64,000 nt of DNA from WRAV01 sp050950205 (GTDB lineage: Bacteria; Bacillota; Clostridia; Oscillospirales; Ruminococcaceae). Shown here in pieces: positions 34,053 through 43,194 of the stretch. Every line of letters begins with the position of its first letter. Within the stretch, counting starts at the first letter, position 1. Below the pieces are notes generated by a model that ran no database searches, was not told where the DNA came from, and worked only from the letters and a program-made list of their open reading frames with translations. The translations under genes and the position numbers were made by a program. The stretch covers positions 30,106 through 94,105 of the forward strand of contig JBMNHF010000004.1 of NCBI GenBank assembly GCA_050950205.1. The letters are read 5' to 3'.

Positions 34053-35561
34053 TTAGGACAGGTAATCTGTCTTAAACTCCTGAATGGCTTTGAGCAGGCG
34101 CTTTTCCAACTCGGGAGAAATATCCTGTGTCTGGCCAATTTCATCAATCATTTCACTGTGCCAGACTCCAAAATGATCAAGGAGGTGCTGCTGGAAGTCC
34201 AGCACATCCTCCACCTTAATGTCGTCCAGACAGTGGCGGGTCATGGCAAAGAGAATGAGAATCTCGTGCTCCAGACGCATGGGGCTGTACTGGGGCTGCT
34301 TGAGAATTTCCACAATCCGCTCCCCGTGGCGCAGCCGCTCCTGGGTATCCTTGTCCAGATCGGAAGCAAACTGGGCAAAGGAAGAAAGCTCCCGGTACTG
34401 GGCCAACTCCACCCGAATGGGGGCGGCGATTTTTTTCATAGCCGGCACCTGGGCTGCCCCTCCCACCCGGGATACCGATAGCCCCGGATTGATGGCAGGG
34501 CGGATTCCAGCGTTAAAGGATTCGGTTTCCAGATAAATCTGGCCGTCGGTAATGGAAATGACGTTGGTGGGAATGTAGGCGCTCATGTCGCCGCCTTGGG
34601 TTTCGATGATGGGCAAGGCGGTGATGGAGCCGCCTCCATACTGCTCGCTCAGGCGCCCCGCCCGTTCCAACAGGCGGGAGTGGAGATAAAACACATCGCC
34701 AGGGTAAGCCTCCCGGCCAGGGGGGCGGCGGAGCAGCAGGCTCATGGTGCGGTAGGCCACCGCATGCTTGGAAAGGTCATCCAGCACAATGAGAACATCC
34801 TTGCCTTGCTCCATCCAGTGCTCGGCAATTGCCATGCCGCTATAGGGCGCCAGATAGAGCATGGGAGCGTTTTCCGAAGCGGAGGCCACCACCACTGTGG
34901 TGTACCGCATGGCGTCGTATTCGGTCAGGGTGTTGACAATGCCGGCCACGGTAGAGTTTTTTTGCCCAATGGCCACATAGACGCAGTAAACATCCTTGTC
35001 CCGCTGGTTGAGGATGGTGTCCAGCGCGATAGCGGTTTTTCCCGTTTGACGGTCCCCGATAATCAGTTGGCGCTGGCCTCTTCCAATGGGCACCATGGCG
35101 TCAATGGCCTTGATTCCCGTCAGCAGCGGGACATTCACCTTTTGCCGGGCCAAAACACCGGGAGCCACCCGCTCAATCGGGCGGAAGTTCTGCACCATCA
35201 CCAGGCCCTGTTGGTCTAAGGGTTGACCCAGAGCATTGACCACCCGGCCCAGCAAAGCATCTCCCACCGGTATTTGGGCCACCCGTCCGGTGCGGGTGAC
35301 AAAGCTGCCCTCTCCCAAGCCGGCGCCGCTGCCCAAAAGCACCACGCCGATGTTGTCTTCCTCCAGGTTCATGGCAATGCCTACAGAGCCGTTTTCAAAC
35401 TGGAGCAGCTCGCCGCTCATGGCGCTGCTCAGTCCGATCACCCGCACAATGCCGTCCCCTACCTGCAGAACCCTTCCGGCCTCCTCCACATGAGGGGAAA
35501 AGAGGAAGCTGAGTACCTCGTCCTTAATAATCGAGCCGATTGCTGTGGGGTTGAGATCCAT
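34053..35561 (-). CDS. atpA: F-type ATP synthase alpha subunit
   Basis: A 502-residue F1 subunit. Walker A is GDRQTGKTA near residue 170, and the alpha-chain signature PAINPGLSVSRVGGAAQ is complete. It assembles with beta in the catalytic hexamer. The start overlaps the atpH stop (TAATG). Last gene of this operon: gamma, beta and epsilon do not follow. Confidence 0.97.
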   Translation of the reverse strand: MDLNPTAIGSIIKDEVLSFLFSPHVEEAGRVLQVGDGIVRVIGLSSAMSGELLQFENGSVGIAMNLEEDNIGVVLLGSGAGLGEGSFVTRTGRVAQIPVGDALLGRVVNALGQPLDQQGLVMVQNFRPIERVAPGVLARQKVNVPLLTGIKAIDAMVPIGRGQRQLIIGDRQTGKTAIALDTILNQRDKDVYCVYVAIGQKNSTVAGIVNTLTEYDAMRYTTVVVASASENAPMLYLAPYSGMAIAEHWMEQGKDVLIVLDDLSKHAVAYRTMSLLLRRPPGREAYPGDVFYLHSRLLERAGRLSEQYGGGSITALPIIETQGGDMSAYIPTNVISITDGQIYLETESFNAGIRPAINPGLSVSRVGGAAQVPAMKKIAAPIRVELAQYRELSSFAQFASDLDKDTQERLRHGERIVEILKQPQYSPMRLEHEILILFAMTRHCLDDIKVEDVLDFQQHLLDHFGVWHSEMIDEIGQTQDISPELEKRLLKAIQEFKTDYLS

Positions 35562-36022
35562 TATCGCAAATACACCCCCTCATAAACGGCTTTTTTCAGA
35601 TCCGAAAGTTTGCGCTTGATGGATTGATCGATCACTGTGTTGTCCACAATAATTCTAAGCCCTCCCAACAGAGAAGGATCTACGGTGGTGCGGATATCCA
35701 GCTGCTTGCGGGTCATGCGGATCAGCCGCACCTCTATATCATAAAGCTGCTGCTCGGTAAGAGGCACTGCAGAGATCACCTCTACCGGCACTAAGTGCAT
35801 TTCTTTTCGAGCCAACTCCAAAAAGATGGAGAGAACCTGTTCCACCTCTTGAGGGGGAACCGCATGCAAAAACTCCGACAGCGGAACCGGCGCCTTTTCG
35901 ATGGTGGGATTTCCCTCCAACGTCAACGAAAGCGCCTGCCGGTAGATGAGAGGCAATCCCCGATCCTGTGCAAAGCTCAGCAGGGCCAGAGCATATCGGC
36001 GGGCCAGCTTTAGCTGCCTCAT
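35561..36022 (-). CDS. atpH: F-type ATP synthase delta subunit
   Basis: A 153-residue peripheral-stalk protein, slightly shorter than the usual 175-180. KLARRYALALLSFAQDRG at the start and the C-terminal VDPSLLGGLRIIVDNTVID are typical. It links the b subunit to alpha. The ATG directly follows the atpF stop. Confidence 0.92.
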   Translation of the reverse strand: MRQLKLARRYALALLSFAQDRGLPLIYRQALSLTLEGNPTIEKAPVPLSEFLHAVPPQEVEQVLSIFLELARKEMHLVPVEVISAVPLTEQQLYDIEVRLIRMTRKQLDIRTTVDPSLLGGLRIIVDNTVIDQSIKRKLSDLKKAVYEGVYLR

Positions 36023-36580
36023 CTAGCTCTCCTCCCATTCGGCCAGCGCTTCGGCGATGAGGCGATCCTGGGTTTCCCGGTCGATGGATACCTCTACAAA
36101 TCGGCCTGCCATTAAGGCGGCAATTTCTATGATCTGACGCTTCATCTCGTCGGCCACATTTTCTTTTTCGATTTCCAGCTCGGAAAGCGCCCGTTGATAG
36201 ATGTTCTCTGCCTCCCGGCGGGCGGCAAACAGCATCTGGTCAGAGCGCTCCATGGCCTTTTTGTAGGCAGCGTGGAGAATTTCTTCCCGCTCTGTTTCGA
36301 TATCGGCAATCATCCGCTCGTATTGCTCCTTAAGTTCCAAAGCTTCGGCTCGGTCTTTCTGAGCAGCCTCAATCTCGGCGGCAATCCGCTCTTTGCGCTG
36401 AGCCATAAACTGTTTGACCGGCTTGTAAAGCAAAAAAGCCAGCACAGCGGTGAGCAAAAGCACGTTGACAGCCTGAACCGCCATCTGGATCAACAGATCC
36501 TTGTCCAGATTTAAAATGCTTCCAAGGGGCAGTTCAGCCCCCGCCAGAGCAACAGTGCAAATTCCTTGAAACAAACCCAT
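36023..36580 (-). CDS. atpF: F-type ATP synthase b subunit
   Basis: A 185-residue protein with a short N-terminal extension, one membrane helix near residues 30-52 (MAVQAVNVLLLTAVLAFLLY) and a long charged coiled coil forming the peripheral stalk. GGGGGAAT-type purines precede the start. Confidence 0.93.
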   Translation of the reverse strand: MGLFQGICTVALAGAELPLGSILNLDKDLLIQMAVQAVNVLLLTAVLAFLLYKPVKQFMAQRKERIAAEIEAAQKDRAEALELKEQYERMIADIETEREEILHAAYKKAMERSDQMLFAARREAENIYQRALSELEIEKENVADEMKRQIIEIAALMAGRFVEVSIDRETQDRLIAEALAEWEES

Positions 36581-36617
36581 TCCCCCTTTCGGTTTTCCCC
36601 CCGGTGTGGAGCAGACA

Positions 36618-36866
36618 TTAAATCAGGGGGTTGGCCATCAGAAGAATCAGGGCGATGACAAGCCCGTAAACCGAACAGGTTTCGGCCACTGCTTGACCGA
36701 TCAGCATGGTGCTCAAAATAGAGCTCCGTGCCTCGGGCTGGCGCGCCACTGCTTCGGCTGCCTTGCCGGCGGCAATGCCCTGGCCCAGCCCCGAGCCCAG
36801 GCCCGACAAAGTGCAAATTCCCGCAGAAAGTGCAGACATTCCTAAAACAAACGATCTGCCATCCAT
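36618..36866 (-). CDS. atpE: F-type ATP synthase c subunit, probably Na+-binding
   Basis: An 82-residue hairpin protein of the rotor ring. The polar loop is ARQPEA. The ion site shows Gln29 (GLGQGIAAG), Glu62 and Thr63 (GQAVAETC) and Tyr67, the set known for Na+-binding c rings, while the Pro found in Ilyobacter three residues before Gln is Ser25 here. H+ coupling cannot be excluded by sequence alone. Confidence 0.95.
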   Translation of the reverse strand: MDGRSFVLGMSALSAGICTLSGLGSGLGQGIAAGKAAEAVARQPEARSSILSTMLIGQAVAETCSVYGLVIALILLMANPLI

Positions 36867-36957
36867 ATCATTTACCTCCTGTTTCTTTCAAGATGATGGG
36901 GAATGCGCTAAGCGGTCATTCCCCCAAATAGCTTTTGGCAGGTTGTCCGATGGGGTT

Positions 36958-37647
36958 TTAGTCGGAGACAACGGATTTTTCCGCAATAAAGGTCATGCTG
37001 AGTATGGTAAAGATAAAGGCCTGCAGCGAACCCGAAAATACATCAAAGTATGCGTGGAGAATGTCGGGCAGTACAATGCGCAGAGCCAAAGGCAGCATAC
37101 CGTAAACCAAGGTCATAATGATGACTCCCCCCAGTACGTTGCCAAAAAGCCGGAAGGCCAGAGAGATGGGCTTGGAGATTTCCCCCACCAGGTTGATGGG
37201 GAGCATGACAGGGTGGGGAGAGAAGTATGCCTTAACGTAATCCCACTTTTGAATCCGAATGCCCCGAAAGTGGATCAATCCAAAAGTCATAAGAGCCAAT
37301 GCCCCCGTGGTGGCCAGATCGGCGGTGGGCTGCCGCAATCCAAACAGGCCGCTGTAGTTGGAGAGAAGGATAAACAAAAACACGCCAAAAAAATACGGGG
37401 CAAAGGCATCGCTTCCCGGTCCCATGGTGCTGTTGGTAAAGCTCTCCATAACCTCCACAGCGCTCTCCACCGCATTTTGAAAGGCTCCAGGTACATCCCC
37501 AAAGCGGCACAACTGCACCCGGACCACCACCGCCAGAAGAATCAAAATTCCCATAATAACCCAGGTGGCAATCAGAGTGTCGGTCAAATAGACAGGGGTA
37601 TCCCCTAGATGGAATAGTATTGCGTGGTAGCGGTTCGAAAAATCCAA
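36958..37647 (-). CDS. atpB: F-type ATP synthase a subunit
   Basis: A 229-residue membrane protein with five to six helices that forms the ion half-channels. The essential Arg lies in ISLAFRLFGNVLGG near residue 160. AGGAGG precedes the ATG. First gene of the operon; no atpI lies upstream. Confidence 0.95.
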   Translation of the reverse strand: MDFSNRYHAILFHLGDTPVYLTDTLIATWVIMGILILLAVVVRVQLCRFGDVPGAFQNAVESAVEVMESFTNSTMGPGSDAFAPYFFGVFLFILLSNYSGLFGLRQPTADLATTGALALMTFGLIHFRGIRIQKWDYVKAYFSPHPVMLPINLVGEISKPISLAFRLFGNVLGGVIIMTLVYGMLPLALRIVLPDILHAYFDVFSGSLQAFIFTILSMTFIAEKSVVSD

Positions 37648-37682
37648 GGTTTTCCTCCTGTTAAAAAATTAGTTACCTAACT

Positions 37683-37711
37683 ATTATAGTAAAATGCTGG
37701 TTATTGCGCAA
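37683..37711 (-). promoter_or_regulatory. atp operon promoter
   Basis: On the lower strand TTGCGC (37711-37706) and TATAAT (37688-37683) are 17 bases apart. Confidence 0.75.
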
Positions 37712-37785
37712 GCAATATGCACGATATTCAAAAAAATCTTAATTATATAAAAATTTTATAAAGGTGTTTTATTCTTGCCAGGTTT

Positions 37786-37794
37786 TGTTATAAT
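37786..37794 (+). promoter_or_regulatory. Extended -10 promoter of the sensor kinase operon
   Basis: TGTTATAAT is an extended -10 element; no clear -35 box. About 150 bases of leader follow before the kinase start, in which I see no known switch. Confidence 0.5.
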
Positions 37795-37944
37795 GGATGC
37801 TATAGTGAAGGATAAATTCTATCAAAAGCAGGTCAAAGGTTTCACACCTGTGAAGAGATAAAAGGCATGGGGGCAGAATATGCCTGCCAAAATAGATTCC
37901 CATACTTTAAAGTTTGCCCAAAATGAGATGGAGTTGACCATAAA

Positions 37945-39519
37945 ATGAAAAAACAATTGGCGGAACGAATCTATGCCGATTCTCCCAGGGATTTTGGCAT
38001 TGTTTTGCGCAACAGCTTAAAGTTAATTGGCGTAGTGTTGGCCACCGCCCCGCTCGCTGAAGTGTTGGCGGGGCTTGGTTTGGAAACCGAAAGCCTGCTG
38101 ATGCTGTATATGCTGGCCGTGGTGGTTGTTTCGGTGTTTACCCCCAGCTACTCCTATGGAATTGTGGCGGCGGTGCTTTGCTCTTTTTCTTATGACTTCT
38201 TTATCACCGAACCTCGCTACGGTTTTTCCATCACCCTGCGCTTTCCCATCACCCTACTCACCATGCTTGCCGTTACTTTAATCATCAGCGCTTTGATTGT
38301 TCAAAACAAAAAGCAGGCCGACCTTGCCATGAAGCGGGAGCAGCGAACCAAGCTCCTTTACCAGCTGAATCAGGAGTTGCTGGCCTCCCGGGATGTTCCG
38401 GAAATTGTGGGGGTGACCCAGAAGTATATTCAGCAGCAGATGGAGCGCTCCAATGTCTTTTTCCTCAAAGACCCCAAGGAGGGGGGAGAACCGTCCCTGG
38501 TGCTTCTGCACCCAGAGGATCAAGATCTCTTTACCGATAAGGAGGCTCTGCGCCGAGTCCACCAAATGTTTAAGGTGGGGGCAGAACAGCCGGAGGAGCT
38601 GCTGCCCAAGGACCCAAATATTCATTACGAGGCGGTGGTTTCCCACGGTAAGGTGCTGGGAGTCATCGGTCTGGATTGCCGGGAACTCCCCCTCACTCCG
38701 GGCACCCATGCCTTTTTGCATATCATTGCCTCTCGGGTGGCCTTGGCCCTTGCCCTGCGCTACTTGAGCGAGGAGCAAAACAACCTGAAAATCAGCGCCG
38801 AAAAAGAAAAGATGCGGGCCAACTTGCTGCGCTCCATTTCCCATGACCTGCGCACTCCCCTCACCAGTATTCTCGGAGCCAGCTCCGCCATTTTGGAGCA
38901 GAGGGACATGAATGAGGAAATGCGACAAAAACTGACGGGGGATATTAGGGAAAATGCCCAATGGCTCATCCGCATGGTGGAAAACATCCTCACCGTCACT
39001 AGGATTTCCAAGGAGACTACCACCGTATACAAAACCATGGAGGCGGCCGAGGAGATTGTTTCCCAAGCGGTTTCCATTGTGCGCAATCGCTTTCCCGATT
39101 GCCTTATCCACGTAAGTGTTCCCAACGAGCTGTTGATGGTTCCCATGGATGCCACCCTCATCTCCCAGGTACTGATCAACCTGCTGGAAAACGCCATCAA
39201 AAACAGCGACGAAGGAGCCCTGGTTTTGCTTACCCTAAAGAAAAAGGGAGATTTTGCACGATTTGAGGTATGCGATCACGGCAGGGGCATCCCCGAACAG
39301 CTGCTCAGCAACCTCTTTGAACTTCACTCGCCTCACTCTGAGTCGGAGGATTTGGGTGCCGATTCCTCTAAGGGATTGGGCATCGGGCTTTCCATCTGCA
39401 AGACCATCATTCAAGCCCACGGCGGAGAGATCGAGGGCTGCAATCGGGAGGAGGGTGGTGCCCGCTTTATCTTTACCCTACCCTTACACCAAATACAGGA
39501 GGAACAGCATGAATCGTAA
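37945..39519 (+). CDS. KdpD-like sensor histidine kinase without the N-terminal KdpD domain
   Basis: A 524-residue kinase. Four closely spaced membrane helices (residues about 25-110) match the KdpD membrane unit (DUF4118). They are followed by a GAF-like region (130-270), the phosphorylation site SISHDLRTPLTS with His300, and an ATPase domain (NLLENAIKNS, DHGRGIP, GLGIGLSICK). The 370-residue cytosolic KdpD/USP part that senses K+ and binds c-di-AMP in full-length proteins is absent. No kdpFABC operon is in the window, so the target is unknown. Confidence 0.88.
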   Translation: MKKQLAERIYADSPRDFGIVLRNSLKLIGVVLATAPLAEVLAGLGLETESLLMLYMLAVVVVSVFTPSYSYGIVAAVLCSFSYDFFITEPRYGFSITLRFPITLLTMLAVTLIISALIVQNKKQADLAMKREQRTKLLYQLNQELLASRDVPEIVGVTQKYIQQQMERSNVFFLKDPKEGGEPSLVLLHPEDQDLFTDKEALRRVHQMFKVGAEQPEELLPKDPNIHYEAVVSHGKVLGVIGLDCRELPLTPGTHAFLHIIASRVALALALRYLSEEQNNLKISAEKEKMRANLLRSISHDLRTPLTSILGASSAILEQRDMNEEMRQKLTGDIRENAQWLIRMVENILTVTRISKETTTVYKTMEAAEEIVSQAVSIVRNRFPDCLIHVSVPNELLMVPMDATLISQVLINLLENAIKNSDEGALVLLTLKKKGDFARFEVCDHGRGIPEQLLSNLFELHSPHSESEDLGADSSKGLGIGLSICKTIIQAHGGEIEGCNREEGGARFIFTLPLHQIQEEQHES

Positions 39520-39688
39520 CAGTCTGCAAACGGCCATTCTGATTTTGGCCATTTTATTGGGCGCCGCCTTTTTACTGCCAATCGCTTTCAACCTATTTCT
39601 GGGAACCATCTGGCTGGCCATCCGGCTCATTTTCCTTCTGGTTCTGGTCTATTTGATTGCCAAATGGTTCCGGGGCAGGCGGTCATGA
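39509..39688 (+). CDS. Small membrane protein between kinase and regulator
   Basis: A 59-residue protein with two hydrophobic stretches (AILILAILLGAAFLLPIAF and IRLIFLLVLVYLIAKWF) and a basic tail. AGGAGG lies just before the ATG. It overlaps the kinase stop by 11 bases and the regulator start by 4, so it is translated with both. It may tune the kinase; no family recognised. Confidence 0.7.
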   Translation: MNRNSLQTAILILAILLGAAFLLPIAFNLFLGTIWLAIRLIFLLVLVYLIAKWFRGRRS

Positions 39689-40386
39689 AGCACCCCTTCA
39701 CCGTGTTGGTGGTGGAGGATGAGCAGGCCATCGGCAATCTTTTGGGCGCTATTCTGGACGCCCAATACCGGGTGCTGTTTGCCTCCACCGGAGGGGAAGC
39801 TCTGGCCATGGCGGCCTCCCACACGCCCGACCTCATTTTGCTGGATCTTGGGCTGCCTGATATGGACGGCATGGATGTTTTAATCCAGCTGCGCAAGTGG
39901 TTTGATCCGCCTATTATTGTGGTATCTGCCCGGCAGAAGGAGCAGGAAAAGGTGGCGGCTCTGGATGCAGGCGCCAACGACTATGTCACCAAGCCCTTTG
40001 GCAACCGGGAGCTGTTGGCCCGAATACGCACCTCTTTGCGCCAATATGCCCGCATGCAAAATTCCCGTTCCCGGCTGGACAGTGAGTTTTCGGTGGGGGA
40101 TCTTCACCTCAACTACGCAAGGCGGGAGGTGCGGATAGGGGACAAGCTGGTTCACCTCACCCCCATCGAGTACCGCATTGTGGTGTTGCTGGCCCGCAAT
40201 GCGGGTATGGTGTTGACCCACGATCATATCCTCAAGGAAATTTGGGGGCCCTTTGCCAGCGACAGTCAGCTGCTGCGGGTCAACATGGCCAATATTCGCC
40301 GCAAGATTGAACCCAATCCCGCCGATCCCCGGTACATCCTCACCGAGGTGGGGGTGGGTTACCGCATGATCGACTGCGAGCGCTAG
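39685..40386 (+). CDS. KdpE-like response regulator
   Basis: A 233-residue OmpR-family regulator. Receiver domain with Asp54 as phosphoacceptor (LILLDLGLPDMDG) and Lys in YVTKPFG; winged-helix domain from about residue 130 (LTPIEYRIVVLLARNAG). The ATG overlaps the small membrane protein's stop (ATGA). Confidence 0.92.
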   Translation: MKHPFTVLVVEDEQAIGNLLGAILDAQYRVLFASTGGEALAMAASHTPDLILLDLGLPDMDGMDVLIQLRKWFDPPIIVVSARQKEQEKVAALDAGANDYVTKPFGNRELLARIRTSLRQYARMQNSRSRLDSEFSVGDLHLNYARREVRIGDKLVHLTPIEYRIVVLLARNAGMVLTHDHILKEIWGPFASDSQLLRVNMANIRRKIEPNPADPRYILTEVGVGYRMIDCER

Positions 40387-40456
40387 CATCTTGCGGGTTT
40401 CGACGCTTTTTCCCCGACACTGCAGCACCAAAGCAGCGGCAGTGGGTACATCCAAG

Positions 40457-40496
40457 TGAAAAGACAGGAGGCACAGCAGATGCTTCCTGTCTTTTT
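40457..40496 (+). terminator. Terminator of the two-component operon
   Basis: A 15-bp stem with one mismatch (AAAAGACAGGAGGCA and TGCTTCCTGTCTTTT) ending in T5. The rest of the gap to the next gene holds nothing else coding. Confidence 0.85.
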
Positions 40497-40635
40497 CTGT
40501 TCCTCCAGAAACAGACGCCACCAATCGATGGAAAGGACAGTTCCCTGCACCTTTTGCCTCCAAGCCGGAACATTCCTGCGGGAAAGTATCTTATCGGCAG
40601 GAGGCGGGGCAGCTATATCTGTTGCCGGGCCGGCA

Positions 40636-40672
40636 AAATGCCCCTTGGGTCCAAAAACCCAAGGGGCAGATG
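40636..40672 (-). terminator. Terminator of the EF-G-like gene
   Basis: TGCCCCTTGGGT pairs with ACCCAAGGGGCA across a 6-base loop; on the lower strand ATTTTG follows. Confidence 0.75.
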
Positions 40673-40711
40673 GAATTGGTTTGCTTCTGGCTATGGGACA
40701 GGAGGGGAGGA

Positions 40712-42787
40712 CTACTCCTCTTCCGCCATCTTCTTGGCTTCTTCCTTCACCGCTTCTTCCAGGTGGACAGGAAGCTGCTCATAGCGCTCAAAGGTGAGGA
40801 TAAAGCTGCCCCGGCCCTGGGTGACCGAGCGCAGGAAGGTGGTAAAGTCGTGCATTTCGCTCATGGGCACTTCGCCCTCTACCTCCTGCATGCCGCCGTC
40901 CACAGGGTTCATGCCCAGCACACGGCCCCGGCGCTTATTCAGCTCGCCCATTACGTCGCCTGTGTTGGCGTCGGGCACTGTCACCTTCACGTTGCCGATG
41001 GGTTCCAGCAGCACAGGGCTGGCCTGGGCCATTCCCGCCTTATAGGCCAAAGAAGCGGCGGTTTTAAAGGCCATTTCGGAGGAGTCCACCGGGTGGTAAG
41101 AACCATCCACCAGGGTGGCCTTTAGGCCCACCACAGGGTACCCTGCAATGACGCCTTTTTTAATGGCATCCTGAAGGCCTTTTTCCACTGCGGGGAAGTA
41201 GTTCTTGGGCACCGAACCGCCAAAGACGTTGGTCTCGAAGATAAGATCTTCTCCATCGTGGGGCTCAAACTCAATCCAGACATGACCGAACTGCCCGTGG
41301 CCACCGGTTTGCTTCTTGTGCTTGCCTTCCACCTTGACCTTCTTGCGAATGGTTTCCCGATAGGGAACTCTGGGGGCAATCAGATCAATCTCAACCCCAA
41401 ACTTGGACTTCAGCTTGGAAACCACCATATCCAGATGCTGCTCGCCCAAGCCGGAGATCAATTGCTGCTTGGTTTCGGCGTTTTGCTCAAAGCTGATGGA
41501 GGGATCCTCTTCCATCAGGCGCACAATGCCGCCGGCCACCTTGCCCTCGTCGCCCTTCTTCTTCACTTTGACTGCCATGGAAAGGGTGGCGCGGGGGAAC
41601 TGGGTTTTTTGGAAGGATACCACCCGCTTGGGATCGCACAGGCTGTCGCCGGTGATGGTTTCTCCCAGCTTGGTGATAGCGCCAACGTCTCCAGCGGTGA
41701 GGAACGCGGTCTCCTCCTGCTTTTTGCCCTTGACATAGATAATCTTACCCAAACGTTCCGGCTGTTCTGTGCGGGAGTTGATGGGTGTAATTTCGTTGGA
41801 GAGCTTTCCGGCAACCACCTTGACATAGCTCAGTTTACCCACAAAGGGGTCGGCTACGGTTTTGAAGATATAGGCGGCCAGAGGCGCTTCGTCGGTGCAT
41901 GCAATTTCCACCGGCTCGCCGTTGGCGTCTTCGGCAATTTCGCCGGCGCTTTCATAGGCAGAGGGGAGGTGATCCACAATGGCATCCAGCAGCATATCGA
42001 TCCCCTCCAGGGTGACGCAGGAGCCGCAGAGAACCGGTGTGATGGAGCCGCTCTTGACTCCCTTGTGAATACCGGAAATGATTTCGTCCCGGGTAAATTC
42101 TTCACCGGAGAAGAACTTTTCAAACAGCGCTTCGTCGGTTTCGGCCACTGCTTCGGAGATGGCGCCCCGCAGCCCCTCCAGCCGGTGGGCAAAGTCGGGC
42201 ATGGCGGTTTCCTTGGGATTTCCCTTGGCGTCGTAGGTGTAGGCTTTATTTTCCACCAGATTGATATAGCATTCGGCTTTGTCGCCGTTGACAAAGGGGA
42301 TCACCAAAGGACAGACCGAAGGCCCAAACGCTGCCTTGAGCTCTTCCAGCACCTTATAAAAATCGGCATGTTCCACATCCATCTTGTTGACAAAGAACAT
42401 GCGAGCCTTGCCCATCCGACCAGCCAGGTCGTAGGCTTTGTGGGTTCCCACCTCTACGCCATCCTTGGCGGAGAGATTGATGACTACACTTTCGGCTGCC
42501 CGAACACCCTCGTACATACCGCCGGCAAAGTCAAACAGTCCGGGAGTGTCAATGAGGTTGATCTTGACGGAGCCCCATGTAAAGGGATACATGGAGGAAG
42601 AGACGGATACCTGTCGCTTAATTTCCTCCGGGTCAAAGTCGAGGGCGGTGTTTCCGTCAGCCACCTTGCCCAGCCGGTCAATTTCCCCGGCCTTAAACAG
42701 CAGCGCCTCTGCCAAAGACGTCTTGCCGCTTCCCCCGTGACCCGCAAGCGCAATATTTCGTATTTTCCCCGCTAGATATTGCCTCAT
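40712..42787 (-). CDS. Elongation factor G-like GTPase (FusA2 type)
   Basis: A 691-residue translational GTPase. G1 is AGHGGSGKTSL instead of the AHIDAGKTT of the housekeeping EF-G; G3 is DTPGLFDF and G4 NKMD. Domains II-V follow. The altered G1 and start MRQYLAGKIRNIALAGH place it in the EF-G-like paralogue group common in Clostridia, whose exact role is unsettled. AAAGGAG precedes the ATG at 42787. It is monocistronic. Confidence 0.85.
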   Translation of the reverse strand: MRQYLAGKIRNIALAGHGGSGKTSLAEALLFKAGEIDRLGKVADGNTALDFDPEEIKRQVSVSSSMYPFTWGSVKINLIDTPGLFDFAGGMYEGVRAAESVVINLSAKDGVEVGTHKAYDLAGRMGKARMFFVNKMDVEHADFYKVLEELKAAFGPSVCPLVIPFVNGDKAECYINLVENKAYTYDAKGNPKETAMPDFAHRLEGLRGAISEAVAETDEALFEKFFSGEEFTRDEIISGIHKGVKSGSITPVLCGSCVTLEGIDMLLDAIVDHLPSAYESAGEIAEDANGEPVEIACTDEAPLAAYIFKTVADPFVGKLSYVKVVAGKLSNEITPINSRTEQPERLGKIIYVKGKKQEETAFLTAGDVGAITKLGETITGDSLCDPKRVVSFQKTQFPRATLSMAVKVKKKGDEGKVAGGIVRLMEEDPSISFEQNAETKQQLISGLGEQHLDMVVSKLKSKFGVEIDLIAPRVPYRETIRKKVKVEGKHKKQTGGHGQFGHVWIEFEPHDGEDLIFETNVFGGSVPKNYFPAVEKGLQDAIKKGVIAGYPVVGLKATLVDGSYHPVDSSEMAFKTAASLAYKAGMAQASPVLLEPIGNVKVTVPDANTGDVMGELNKRRGRVLGMNPVDGGMQEVEGEVPMSEMHDFTTFLRSVTQGRGSFILTFERYEQLPVHLEEAVKEEAKKMAEEE

Positions 42788-42900
42788 GTTATTGCTCCTT
42801 TCGAGTATCGCCAGCAAGTGCGCCTTACAAGACACACTCGGCGTACCATCAAAATAATGGAAGGGACCATGCGTCCTGTCCCAATCCGGTCATAGCATAA

Positions 42901-42929
42901 ATTATAGCAATATTGTGATAAAGATACAA
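42901..42929 (-). promoter_or_regulatory. Promoter of the EF-G-like gene
   Basis: Lower-strand TTGTAT (42929-42924) and TATAAT (42906-42901), 17 bases apart, about 110 bases before the start codon. The remaining gap up to 43130 shows no gene. Confidence 0.75.
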
Positions 42930-43131
42930 GCCATAAATGAGCAAACCCGGGTAATTTTAGCGCATTCGTTCGAGAAATCGGGAGAACATTTTTATATATT
43001 ACCTATAATTTTTTATTATTTGCTCCTCAAAGGGCGTTGCGGTGGCAGAATATGCAGCAGTATTCATCCTTCTTAAAATGCTTGCCGGTACACCTTGCCC
43101 GGTCATCGCTGTAGCACTGTGTTCTGCAATC

Positions 43132-43179
43132 AAAAAATCCGCCTTTGGAAAGCACTCGGCTGGCTTTCCAAAGGCGGAT
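43132..43179 (-). terminator. Terminator of the proBA transcript region
   Basis: A perfect 17-bp stem (43137-43153 with 43163-43179), then T6 on the lower strand, right after the membrane-anchored protein gene. Confidence 0.9.
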
Positions 43180-43194
43180 GGATGGAATGAAATG

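Noticed and set aside
41258..42775. Open frame of 505 codons opposite the EF-G-like gene
   Set aside because: Mirror frame of a strongly conserved gene with no ribosome site.
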